Position numbers and translations under genes: made by a program
DNA from: Phymatolithon calcareum
Lineage: Eukaryota; Rhodophyta; Florideophyceae; Hapalidiales
Reading direction: 5' to 3'
DNA length: 64,000 bases
Assembly: GCA_977006965.1 (NCBI GenBank)
Contig: OZ345377.1
Span: 62,001-126,000, forward strand
Shown: positions 44,864 through 54,892 of the stretch, in pieces
Layout: every line of letters starts with the position of its first letter
How positions within the stretch are numbered: position 1 is the first letter of the stretch
The notes under the pieces: generated by a model
What the model saw: the letters and a program-made list of their open reading frames with translations, nothing else
The model's database searches: none
What the model was told of the DNA's origin: nothing

Positions 44864-46746
44864 ACATTTTTAAACGGGACTTTGTTAGTTCCGAGTGATA
44901 TCCGCCCGCATGGGCAAATCCTCCTTGCGCTCCGCGTTTGAAACGTTCCGTCGCGCGGACCCCTACATGCTAGCATGACCGCATCATGAACTATCACGAT
45001 GTCAACCGTCCCATCCCAATGCCCGGCGCACGTCAGGAGGTGTCCACTCGCCAAAGCACCTGACCACACGGCTCGTCGCGCCACGCGGTGTTTGCCACGA
45101 TGTTTGCGCGTCTTCTGCTCATTCCCGTCCTCGCCGTCATGGTGTCGGCGCGCCGCTGCGCGCCGAATCTTGGCTCGCTTCCGTGCGGCAGCTTCTCCTG
45201 CATATTCTACTCCTCAAATGGTCTGCCCCTGCATCGCATCTCGAACCTCTCAAACTGGCACCCGCTAAACGTGTCCGCCAACTCCACGCTGACGATTTCC
45301 GTTTGCAACGCTGACAACTATCGCGTGCGCGACACCGCGATGCGGCCGCGTGAATCTCGTCCCGACGGCCGGAGTGGGAGCGGCATGCTATGCAGCTTAT
45401 GAAGCACATCAGGTCGGCGGTTGTTGGACGAGTTGTTGACGGTCAAGGTGGGGATAATGCACATATCGTTGTGGAGTTTTAGGACTCGGCGAATGTACAG
45501 TTATTTCCTGGAACGCGCGATTTGCATGTCAGTAAGGGCACGCTGCTTAGTGATGTGGTTCGCATTTTACCGCGTGGAGACACGTGCGCTGAGTATGTGT
45601 ACGTGGAGTGCGCGTTGGCGATTCGGCGAACGTTAAGGGGTCGAATGGGCAGGCTATTTTTTATTCGCGATGGACAGCTTGACGATGAGATGGTTGACAG
45701 TGGGTGTCTGGGTCGTGACGCGTTTGTGATTATCTCCAAGAACGGTGTTTCGAATATGCGGAACGTGGCCGAGTTGCACCTTTATGACGGACAGCTTTCC
45801 GATGATTGCCTTGATGCCGGTAATCTGCAGGGTGCAATCGTCAATGTCTATGTTAGTAATATTGGGAATGTGGAGGATTGCAGCGAGGTGCGCATTGTGG
45901 ATGCAGAGCTGGTCGATAAGATTTTGGACGAAGCAGGTTGATAATTCGTACACCAAGGTGGAAGCGGTGAATGTCGGCAACGTGAATGCGCATTCGGTAA
46001 CCGTCAACAAGGGCAAACTTGTGGATGATATTGTGGATACCGACGCCTTGATCGATTCGGATGTATAGGCCGCCCTTGCGAAAGTGGGCAACGTGCGTTG
46101 GGCACACTTCTTGAATATCTACGACGGCGAGTTGTGTGACGAAGTCGTCGACGTCCACTTCGTACGCGACACCGTTGTATCCGTCGTGCTCCGAAATGTG
46201 GGAAACGTGCACGCAAAGTCCTCGATCATTATCCATGGCGGCGAACTTGTGGATGAAGTCTTCGACTCCAAGTCTGTCACCCTCGGGAAGCTTCCGATTG
46301 ACTTGTACGACGTGGCGAATGTGACTGCGTTCCAAGTGCCGCCTTGATTATCACGCACGGTTAACTGCTGGAAAATGCCGTGGATGTCGCTGGTGTTATT
46401 GACGCAACGGACACCAACGTGAAGATTGAATCGAGCGTATATGTACACTTGTCGCAGTGGGTTATCGCGATTATAAGCGGATCCATTACGATAAGCCCGA
46501 TTCATGTCACTGGTGAAAAATGCGAGTTCGAGCGAACGATAATTGACGGCAAGCATACGACATGTCCATTATCAGTATAGCATGGGATGTACACGTCTCA
46601 ACGTGCTGTTGAACAAGTCAAGGACTTCTCTGCAACTTGTGTGTATTATAGTCGCAATTAAACAAATGACCAACCTGGGATCGGTTGCGGCAATGATGGG
46701 ATCAAGGCCCATACAGTGGCACTCACAAAAGGTTACTCCCACACCC
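44864..46746. repeat. Segmental duplication, block beta copy 1
   Basis: The block matches 52171-54148 with about 95 percent identity by eye. Copy 2 has about 98 extra bases at 52677-52776. It carries a decayed gene for a secreted repeat protein. Its left end abuts block alpha and its right end a minus-strand LINE fragment. Confidence 0.95.
45100..46560 (+). pseudogene. Secreted protein with 38-residue G-N-V repeats, copy 1
   Basis: ATG 45100 starts a signal peptide (MFARLLLIPVLAVMVSA) and a Cys-containing N-terminal domain (RRCAPNLGSLPCGSFSC). After broken frames, about seven units of 38 residues follow. The consensus is [IVL]-x-[IV]-x-D-G-[EQK]-L-x-D-[ED]-x-x-D, then V-x-[VL]-x-x-[VI]-G-N-V. 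Clear examples are LHLYDGQLSDDCLDAGNLQG and LNIYDGELCDEVVDVHFVRD. Alternating hydrophobics suggest a beta-solenoid. Stops (TAG before DSANVQL, TAG at SDV, TGA after QVPP) are shared with copy 2. Family unknown to me. Confidence 0.6.
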
Positions 46747-47338
46747 GTTGATAAAGATATAAACCCACACTTGTTCTTCTTATTGATCACACCACCTGTT
46801 CCAATACCCAATTCCATCCAGATGAAATTAACTAGAAAACATCATTCTAAAATTTCCTCGTCTCAGCCTCATACCGATTCTTCCAATACGACCGCCCGCC
46901 TCGCAGTACACCGAGAAGTATCGATACCCCCACCGCCAACTCGAAACTCCCTTCTGCTGTCGTATATGTGCCACCTCATGCCGCACAAGCGCGCGTCCCG
47001 CCGTCGTGTTGAACAGCCATGCGCGCGTAATGCCCTTTTTAAACAGCGACAATAAACCTGTTTCCGCTTGTTTTAGTGCTTCTTGCAGTTGTTTTCTTCT
47101 CTGAGATACCCAATATTCTTTGTTACTCCTTCCAGGACCTCTTCTCTTCCTCGGCAGTCATTTACGTTGCCAAGGTACGTCTTCCGCCTTGCCACACTCA
47201 AGGCAAACCTTTCCGCTTGCTGTGCTCTTCTCACGTCTGGGCTGGCGAGCTGCCAAAGCACGCGCATGCATTCTCTTCGATGCTCAGCATAAGCTCATCT
47301 TTGCCAGTGTGGCCTGTAAGTTGCATGAGCTCCGAGCC
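46747..47338 (-). mobile_element. Non-LTR retrotransposon 3' fragment (minus), copy 2
   Basis: Minus frames give MRVLWQLASPDVRRAQQAER, then REEVLEGVTKNIGYLREENN, then SLFKKGITRAWLFNTTAGRA. This is homologous to the C-terminal region at 48460-48700 plus and nearly identical to 43250-43727. It ends 5' at GCATGAGCTCCGAG, the same truncation point as copy 1. Confidence 0.75.
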
Positions 47339-47589
47339 GGCAGGAGTCACGACCTGCTTTAATCCGAGTGGAGGTTTGGAATGGTGGATGTCGGTTCGTT
47401 AATGGGGACCCTCGCTTGTGTACGTTGAAGTTCTGCCCTGTGGGAGTTGCTGTCCTCAATCCTCTGTTGGCGGAGGCGGGCGCAGAGTTGAGGATGATGT
47501 TGGGAGCATTGGGAGAGGCCGTAGCCGGAGCATCTAAATCTTGCGCAGTCGTTAGCCATTGGAACACGGGACTGAGTAGCCTCGGGGAA

Positions 47590-48120
47590 AGGGATCACTA
47601 CCGGTTTAACAGAGCACAACTGGGTTTTCGGAGAGACAAGAGCACATATTTGGACATACTTCGCACAAAGAATACTATGCAAAATGGTCACCCGTTCGTT
47701 GCTGTACTTGACTTGCCAGCAGCGTATGACAGCGTCCCGAGGGATATCCTCCTCGAGCGACTGAAGAAAAACTTGCCGGCGCACATGACAAAGATGGTAT
47801 CCTACCTGATGAAACCGTCGTGGACCACGTCGGCAGGAGACGAAACGAAAACGTGGTGCATTATCGACCGAAGTGTTCCACAGGGCTCCCCTCTTAGTTC
47901 GTGCCTATATAAAATATTCATGGATACGTTCGCCGAAGCCGCCGCCCAAGTAACAAGAACAGTGTCCGACCATCCAGCGCAGCTATTTGCTGATGACATT
48001 CTTCTTCAGGCAAAGAATGCAAAAGGATTGCAAAAACAATTGGACATAGCTACGAAGTGGGCAGCCGAGAACTCCATGAAATGGAACACAAAGCCAGGAA
48101 AGAGCGAGGTCCTTAAGTAA
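47590..48120 (+). pseudogene. Non-LTR reverse transcriptase, 5'-truncated
   Basis: The frame contains FRRDKSTYLDILRTKNTMQ, then FVAVLDLPAAYDSVPRDILL (motif A Asp), then SVPQGSPLSSCLYKIFMDT (motif B), then LFADDILLQAKN (motif C with F-A-D-D), then MKWNTKPGKSEVLK (motif D). All catalytic residues are present. The frame is open up to 47368 upstream, but that part does not resemble RT. A TAA stop at 48118 and a frameshift after YLGIS break it from its C-terminal part. Confidence 0.85.
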
Positions 48121-48148
48121 AAAGGACTCCCAAAGCAGAAATTCTTCC

Positions 48149-48748
48149 TTGCAGGAAAAGAGCTGCACCAGGCCTGGAGACTGTCCTACCTCGGGATCAG
48201 TTGTCACCGACGATACAGCAATCTCAAGAGTTCGGAATGCGATGGGATGCATACACAAACTCCGCCAAATTGGCTTGATCGTCAGAGGACTCCAACCAGC
48301 CACGTGCATCAGGATTTTCAAGTTGTTGATTCTCCCCAAATGGGAGTATGTCATTCACCTGACCCCGATCACGAAACGACTACTATCGGCAAATGAAGAA
48401 GCAGAAGGTCTTTTCTACAGATACGTTTTCGGAAAATCTGCCGTGTATCGAAGGGAGAGGATGCGAGTGCTCTGCCGTCTCGCCAGCCCACAGATGAAGA
48501 GAATACACCAGGCTGAAAGGTTCGCCTTAAGCTTGGTAAGACGGAGGAAGTTCCTGGAGCTTTCAGAAGAATACCAGGGAAGAGAAGATGATCTGGAAGA
48601 CGTATCAAAGGACATTGGGTATCTCGGGGAAGAGGAACACCTTAAAGAAGCTCTGAAACAAGCGGAAGAAGGTTTGGTGTCAAAAAAGCGACGCCTACAA
48701 GCAACAGTCAAAGTCTGGTCTTTGGAAGAAGAGGGGCCGGACAGTTAA
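48149..48748 (+). pseudogene. Non-LTR polyprotein C-terminal region
   Basis: 199 codons in the frame next to the RT: VTDDTAISRVRNAMGCIHKL, then LILPKWEYVIHLTPITKRLL (the usual L-P-x-x-x-Y block after RT thumb). Then RMRVLCRLASPQMKRIHQAE and a Glu/Lys-rich helix (EEHLKEALKQAEEGLVSKKR). No cysteine/histidine finger is evident. The same region appears at 5343-5900, 43250-43700 and 46828-47300. Confidence 0.75.
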
Positions 48749-49120
48749 AATCCCGATCGGCGCACCGAACGACCTACCAGGAGTGCTATATATAAGGGAC
48801 AGAGCTGAGCGGTTGAGATGCCTGAGATTCATTTTCAACAGAGTTCCTTTGTGGAGAAAATCCATTCTGGCGACGTACGTTGGGACTGGTGCTGTGGTTG
48901 AGCTTATCGACTTGCAACGTATACTACGGTCTATGAAGATGGACCAAGAAACGGAACATGAATGCAAAAGACTTACACGGGCCCTCACAGGCAGAGAAAT
49001 TCGGATTAAGGAGATATTAGAAGGATAGTAGAGAGATGAGTATGGAAACAGCGAGAAGCTGCCCTGTTACTCAAATTGAGGCTTTGGGAGATTTTAAAAT
49101 AAATCAACATATATCACTCA

Positions 49121-50268
49121 TGAGCTCCGAGTTTTTCCTATCCTGTAATGCACGCACCCCCGTGTGGCACAAGATGCCTTCGGTTGCTGCGAAGGGACAC
49201 GTCCCGAAAGGGACGAGCAGGAGGCAGAGAAGGAACTCGGGAAGCGATAAGTTTCTCCACCAAACACCAAGGCCAACACCAGAATCACTCGCTGCTGACG
49301 TATGTGGACGAGACGTGAAAGCCGCAGTCAAACTCGCTAGCGATAGAACAGAATGGAAGAAACTTAGACCCTCGAATCGCTGCTAGCCCGATTAGGAGAA
49401 AAGGCAAAATGAATAAATGAATGCATGAGCTCCGAGGTTCTCATACTTGGGAACGTTCCGAATGTCCATTTCATGGCCAAGGTCCTATACCTCCAACACT
49501 TGAAACACAAATGTGGCGGCAGTGTTGTCTTGGCGGGCGGGATTGACGTTTTCTTCCTTTTCACCTTTAGCGGCTGCTTCCAGAACCTTCTGCCTTTGCT
49601 ACTGCTTGATGTTTGTGCTAGTCAAAGTTCCATTGGCGGCGGTCCAGAGGTGCCGGTTTTCTTTTGCATGCATTACATCCAATTCTGCGTTTTGCAACTC
49701 CTCGGAGTCGGGCCCTGATTCAGGTCTTCGCGCGAGATTTCTAGCCTCCTTATTAGTCTTCTTACGAATAGTCGTGCACGGATGCCTCTTCTGTCTTTCG
49801 CTTTACAATACGGCACATTGCCTTGCTCATTTATGTACTCCTGATGTCAGGTTTGCCGATTACTTGGCCGAAGAAGATCGACTTGATCGTCTTGATTTCT
49901 TGATCTCATGCTCTACTTTCGGGTGTCCATGGTGTGTGGTGCAGTGCATACTCCCATCGAGACTGTATCAGAGATATGTAGAGTCCTATTTACCTCACTA
50001 CACCTCACTAGATGCACGGTGGCTCTTGTCAAGAGGGTGACACTTTCGCCGTGCCTACTAGCACCTCTTCAATTGCTGGCAGATACACAAGAGAAAGATG
50101 CCGACTTTTCTTAACTTGGCACACATGGTGCATTGTCAATACAATATATCTACATAGCTACGAGACGTCTGGGTATTGGCGAGAGAGATGGGGAGAGTGC
50201 TGTGCTGAGTGCTGAAACACTAACGCGAGCTTATGTAGTCATCTGTAATATCATACTGTAGCAGCCGT
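49121..50268. repeat. Segmental duplication, block alpha copy 2
   Basis: Near-identical copy of 43716-44863. Unlike copy 1, its right end does not touch block beta but leads into the 1.9-kb hairpin and orphan-gene segment. Confidence 0.95.
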
Positions 50269-50548
50269 CTAGATTTCTCAGTCGTCATGCACTATACTGT
50301 AGAGGATGGACGATAACATGACCAAATATAATGGAGAGGAGGAGAGATGGATGGGAAAAAGGTGAGATGAGGACTAGGATGTTTTAGAATGGATTGTGAT
50401 TTTAGTTTCCACGCATAAGAGTTCGTGAGTGCGGAATGTTCATATCATGCCAATTTTTGAAAGAAGGTATGTTCGGGGAAGCAAGAGTATCATACTGTAC
50501 ACTAATGCCGCCCAATTGAAAAGCGCATGATCAGCATCATGACGTAAA

Positions 50549-50583
50549 ACTTGTATCAACATCATCATGATGTTGATACAAGT
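50549..50583. repeat. Perfect hairpin, 16-bp arms
   Basis: ACTTGTATCAACATCA, three bases, then its exact complement. AT-rich, with no U run after it that would suggest a terminator. Confidence 0.9.
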
Positions 50584-50773
50584 CTTAAGTTTTTCAAACG
50601 TTTGAGCTCTGAAATGGGTGGTGCATTGCTGTAGACTTCCATTGTTGTAGACTTTGTATGACAAACAGTACACTACTGCATATATTGTACTGTATACGAA
50701 ACCGTACATCAATTTGTATGCTGTATATGATACTGTACAAAGAATACTTCCACGTGCATACATGGCATTCACG

Positions 50774-50845
50774 GGGGGAGCACGGCAGCATTTTGGCCCA
50801 AATAAACGAAACAATTTTCGGGCCAAATTGCTGCCGTGCTCCCCC
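50774..50845. repeat. Hairpin, 26-bp GC-rich arms
   Basis: Arms 50774-50799 (GGGGGAGCACGGCAGCATTT and TGGCCC) and 50820-50845 pair with one mismatch across a 20-base loop. A related half-arm occurs near 30862. Confidence 0.9.
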
Positions 50846-50953
50846 AGTTTTCATTATCGTACAAAAGCATCCACAGAACCACCATCATGGTTCTGCATAT
50901 TCATTGACAAAGGTAAAATAATTTAATTATCATAGTGTACAGTATTTTTCTTT

Positions 50954-50997
50954 TACCACTAGTCTTGTTGTTTTAAAAAACAACAAGACTAGTGGTA
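50954..50997. repeat. Perfect hairpin, 21-bp arms
   Basis: TACCACTAGTCTTGTTGTTTT, two bases, then the exact complement. It ends in GTATATAGG, 166 bp before the orphan gene start, and may lie in its promoter region. Confidence 0.9.
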
Positions 50998-51048
50998 TAT
51001 AGGATGGTGTCATCACATTGCCTTGCCACTCGTGGTTTCAATGTGCAG

Positions 51049-51056
51049 TATTTAAG
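51049..51056 (+). promoter_or_regulatory. TATA-like box of the orphan gene
   Basis: TATTTAAG lies 108 bp before ATG 51164. A C-rich leader follows (CACCGCCATCTCCACG just before the ATG). Position and spacing suit a core promoter. Confidence 0.4.
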
Positions 51057-51163
51057 TTCCCGGAACCATCGAGCTTCCCATTTCCAGTAAGCGCACCAAG
51101 CTCCCGCCAACCCTACCGCTTGCTCCCTCTCAGCTTGTAACCACAGCCACCGCCATCTCCACG

Positions 51164-51763
51164 ATGTCGTGCAACCTAAACCATTACTGGTGGGAATACG
51201 ACATCAACGGTCAAAAGTATTATGTTAAGTGTAACTGGCACTCTTACGCTTGCGTCAATGATGCACTCGACCGGGCGGACTATGTGATAGGACGGTTGGA
51301 TCAGGAACACAAGGCCAACGCAAACAAATCTCAGCGAACATGCTATGTCAGTGCAGCTTCAGTGATAGCAACTGTCTTCTCCGGTGGGCTTCTAGCTCCA
51401 GTGACGATCCCAGCGACGGGAACAGCGTTGGCAACTCAAGGATGGTACGCTGCCATATCTACCGGGTATCAAAAGGCTATGCACGATCTTGGAGCTCATG
51501 TTTCCGTGACCATAGCATTGAAACGCAACGATGGGATTGTGATAGACCACTGCCTTCCGAACTATAAGCGGTCTACTGCTACGCGGCTCAGCGACAGGTA
51601 TTTGACGTTGGGTACGGCTAGTGCGAATCACCCCACAGGTCACATGTGTCCAGACGAAAGCGGGACCTCATTTTATGCGGGAGACCACTTGCGAGTGCAG
51701 TTTAAGAGTGAGATGATGGGTACATCTAGACTACCGAACGGCAATGTGTACCGAAAACTCTAA
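51164..51763 (+). CDS. Orphan protein, 199 aa, unknown function
   Basis: An uninterrupted frame with a purine at -3 of the ATG (ACGATG) and balanced composition. Residues 1-30 are aromatic- and Cys-rich (HYWWEYDINGQKYYVKCNWH). Residues 32-57 form a charged helix. Residues about 59-102 are Ala/Gly/Val/Thr-rich (ASVIATVFSGGLLAPVTIPA), possibly membrane-interacting. The C-terminal half looks like beta strands (VSVTIALKRNDGIVIDHC ... HLRVQFKSEMMG). There is no N-terminal signal peptide. The gene sits only in copy 2 of the duplication, between alpha and beta, preceded by three hairpins. I do not recognise it. Confidence 0.6.
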   Translation: MSCNLNHYWWEYDINGQKYYVKCNWHSYACVNDALDRADYVIGRLDQEHKANANKSQRTCYVSAASVIATVFSGGLLAPVTIPATGTALATQGWYAAISTGYQKAMHDLGAHVSVTIALKRNDGIVIDHCLPNYKRSTATRLSDRYLTLGTASANHPTGHMCPDESGTSFYAGDHLRVQFKSEMMGTSRLPNGNVYRKL

Positions 51764-51934
51764 CTACTACAGTCGCTGTATCCTGCAGTCTACTGTAATT
51801 TCTGTGAGTATAGAGCATGTAAATGTATGCAAAAAGAAGAAGGTCTGTTATGAAGTCAAGAGGTCAAGATACGGAGATTTGAGTAACGATAAGGGCGTCG
51901 CAAAAAGACCAGAAATAAGACAAGAGCTACTCAA

Positions 51935-51995
51935 TGTGGGTAGCACCGGAGGAAGCCCTGCCCGTATATTCGTAACACTGTGCGGCTTTTAAAAA
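51935..51995 (+). repeat. Dispersed repeat end (copy 2)
   Basis: GGAGGAAGCCCTGCCCGTAT, ATTCG, then GTGCGGCTTTTAAAAATAAA. It is the same as the minus strand of 41790-41850. It lies downstream of the orphan gene and could be the 3' end of an element containing it. Confidence 0.65.
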
Positions 51996-52017
51996 TAAAC
52001 TTATTGAAAAAAGTAAT

Positions 52018-52140
52018 AATATCAAGACTTCGATTAGAACCAATGTAAGCCTCTTGATTGCCCATCAGAAGCGATCAACTAGCCAGCAGATTTGGTCTTT
52101 TAACTTTTCAGCCCCTAACAGGTATTTTGGTGGATACATG
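52018..52140. repeat. Copy of 42870-42990
   Basis: About 120 bp with a few substitutions (shared GATTAGAACCAATGTAA, CATCAGAAGCGATCAA, CCTAACAGGTATTTTGG). It belongs to the region next to the LINE 3' fragment at 43 kb. Confidence 0.85.
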
Positions 52141-52170
52141 CTCTTCCAGGTGGTCGAGAAAGAGAATGAA

Positions 52171-54148
52171 ACATTTTTAAACGGGACTTTGTTAGTTCCG
52201 AGTGATATCCGCCCGCATGGGCAAATCCTCCTTGCGCTCCGCGTTTGAAACGTTCCGTCGCGCGGACCCCTACATGCTAGCATGACCGCATCATGAACTA
52301 TCACGATGTCAACCGTCCCATCCCAATGCCCGGCGCACGTCAAGAGGTGTCCACTCGCCAAAGCACCTGACCACACGGCTCGTCGCGCCACGCGGTGTTT
52401 GCCGCGATGTTCGCGCGTCTTCTGCTCATCCCCGCCCTCGCTGTCATGGTGTCGGCGCGCCGCTGCACGCCGAATCTTGGCTCGCTGCCGTGCGGCAGCT
52501 TCTCCGGCATATTCTACTCCTCAAATGGTCTGCCCCTGCATCGCATCTCGAACCTCTCAAACTGGCACCCGCTAAACGTGTCCGCCCACTCCACGCTTAC
52601 GATTTCCTTTTGCAACGCTGGCAACTATCGCGTGCGCAACACCGCGATGCGCCCGCGTTAGTCTCGTCCCGACGACCGTGGGCCACACCGGGCGGGGGGC
52701 GCATGTGCATGTGCGCGTGCAGGGTTCCGGCAACTTGTACGTCACGAAATGACTTGTCGTCGGCATGGTGCTGCCCGAGTGGGAGCGGCATGCTATGCAG
52801 CTTATGAAGCACATCAGGTCGGCGGTTGCTGGACGAGTTGTTGACGGTCAAGGTGGGGATAATGCACATATCGTTTTGGAGTGTTAGGACTCGGCGAATG
52901 TACAGTTATTTCCTGGAACGCGCGATTTGCATGTCAGTAAGGGCGCGCTGCTTCATGATGTGGTTCGCATTTTACCGCGTGGAGACACGTGCGCTGAGTA
53001 TGTGTACGTGGAGTGCGCGTTGGCGATTCGGCGAACGTTAAGGGGTCGAATGGGCAGGCTATTTTTTATTTGCAATGGACAGCTTGACGATGAGACGGTT
53101 GACAGTAGGTGTCTGGGTCGTGACGTGTTTGCGATTATCTCCAAGAACAGTGTTTCGAATATGCGGAGTGTGGCCGAGTTGCACCTTTATGACGGACAGC
53201 TGTCCGATGATTGCCTTGATGCCGGTAATCTGCAGGGTGCAATCGTCAATGTCTATGTTAGTAATATTGGGAATGTGGAGGATTGCAGCGAGGTGCGCAT
53301 CGTGGATGCAGAGCTGGTCGATAAGATTTTGGAAGCACGTTGATAATTCGTAGACCAAGGTGGAAGTGGTGAATGTCTGCAACGTGAATGCGCATTCGGT
53401 AACCGTGAACAAGGGCAAACTTGTGGATGATGTTGTGGATACCGACGCCTTGATCGATTCGGATGTATAGGCCGCCCTTGCGAAAGTGGGCAACGTGCGT
53501 TGGGCACACTTCTTGAATATCTACGACGGCGAGTTGTGTGACGAAGTCGTCGACGTCTACTTCGTACGCGACACAGTTGTATCCATCGTGCTCCGAGATG
53601 TGGGAAACATGCAGGCGAATTCCTCGATCGTTATCCGTGGCGGCGAACTTGAGGATGAAGTCTTCGACTCCAAGTCTGTCACCCGCGGGAAGCTTCCGAT
53701 TGACTTGTACGACGTGGCTAATGTGACTGCGTTCCAGGTGCCGCCTTGATTATCACGCATGGTCAACTGCTGGAAAATGCAGTGGATTTCGCTGGTGTTA
53801 TTGACGAAACGGACACGAACATGAAGATTGAATCGAGCGTATTTGCGCACTTGTCGCATTGTGTTATCTCGATTATATGCGGATCCATTGCGATAAGCCC
53901 GATTCATGTCACTGGTGCAAAATGCGGGTTCGAGCGAACGATAATTGACGGCAAGCATGCGACATGCCCATTATTGGTATAGCATGGGATGTACACGTCT
54001 CAACGTGCTGTTGAACAAGTCAAGGACTTCTCTGCAACTTGTCTGTATTATAGTCGCAATTAAACAAATGACCAACCTGGGAACGGTTGAGGCAAAGATG
54101 GGATCATGGCCCATACGGTGGCACTCACAAAAGGTTACTCCCACACCC
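52171..54148. repeat. Segmental duplication, block beta copy 2
   Basis: Copy of 44864-46746 with about 98 extra bases (52677-52776) that read as coding sequence in frame with the secreted protein (HVHVRVQGSGNLYVTK). Copy 1 therefore probably lost them. Confidence 0.95.
52407..53980 (+). pseudogene. Secreted protein with 38-residue G-N-V repeats, copy 2
   Basis: Same architecture as 45100-46560: signal peptide MFARLLLIPALAVMVSA, Cys-containing domain, extra strand-rich segment (VRVQGSGNLYVTK), then about seven D-G-x-L ... G-N-V units (IYDGELCDEVVDVYFVRD; IIRG-like unit with GGELEDEVFDSKSV; ITHGQLLENAVDFAGVID). The same three disablements as copy 1 are present, plus a TAG after AMRPR. Death therefore predates the duplication. 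Confidence 0.6.
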
Positions 54149-54179
54149 ATCACATACTGCTGACTCTTATTCTCTGACT

Positions 54180-54524
54180 CTAAAACCCTTGTAGCAGAAT
54201 CGAAATGGCAAGAATGAAAGTGGGACGACATCTTTGTCCGGCTTGCAGTTCTCCATTTCGAAAGAAATAAATGAACAATCTACCTTTCTCATTGTGCCGC
54301 CGCTTATCCTCAATAGCTCTCTTGCGGGAAGAGCAATGTGCGCACGTAGGGATTACAAATTTCGAATGTTTTCTGCGCGCCTGTCGAAATCGTCCGGGAA
54401 CAAGCAATTCTTGCGGTACGATAGTGGTCCGGGCTATCTGTTCGGCTGGAGATTCCGAGCCACGACATGCAACGTCTTCTATGCGCACACTTCTTTTCCT
54501 GTTGATCTTTTCGTTCACTGTCAA
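54180..54524 (-). other. Coding-like minus frame, unknown
   Basis: 114 codons with basic, polar composition and a CAHCSSRKRAIEDKRRHNE segment. No partner or full domain could be identified. Overlapping plus frames look less natural. Confidence 0.25.
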
Positions 54525-54670
54525 TCCATGTACCAGGGATTTTCTCGAACGGGTACAGTAAATCCAGTCATCAGCCGCTGCGGAGGCTATTTTCCTGCCT
54601 TTCTGGACAGAACTGTGAACTTTTACTGATTTAGCAGCAGCCAGCTGGATATCGCAGTTAAGAGGATTTA

Positions 54671-54892
54671 TTGAGAAGGTACCATGTGTCCCAACACTTA
54701 ATGCGCAAACTTTCCGATATTCAAAAAGAGATGCTGGAAATGGCAGTTGATACCGTCTCCACAGTTAGCTTAGGTGGTCCCACTGATACGGAAATGTCTT
54801 CTTCCGAAAAGAAAATCGATCAGGAACACGCATTTCAACTAAAAAAAGCCTCCTTTACTCGAAAATTTCGTGTTAATGCAATGGAACACTAG
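54671..54892 (+). other. Coding-like plus frame, possible exon
   Basis: 73 codons: MRKLSDIQKEMLEMAVDTVS, then ETMSS-like acidic part and QLKKASFTRKFRVNAMEH. After a stop the same strand reads EVWLASFVVFNNDGRERNA before a possible donor GAG/GTGAGT at 54953. Another coding-like piece lies at 55560-55743 (SNDFDETFKMMQDEMVSK). They may be exons of a decayed gene; I cannot join them with confidence. Confidence 0.25.

Larger units (their letters stand above)
47590..49115 (+). mobile_element. 5'-truncated non-LTR retrotransposon with RT
   Basis: The best preserved copy of the family. It contains the RT core (47590-48120), the C-terminal region (48149-48748) and a 3' end, TTTTAAAATAAATCAACATATATC, at about 49090-49115. 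No endonuclease or upstream RT half is present, consistent with 5' truncation during reverse transcription. The element is followed directly by block alpha copy 2. Confidence 0.8.

Noticed and set aside
46119-46556. Minus-strand frame across the repeat-protein gene
   Set aside because: The periodic D-G-x-L / G-N-V signal is on the plus strand; this frame is its shadow.
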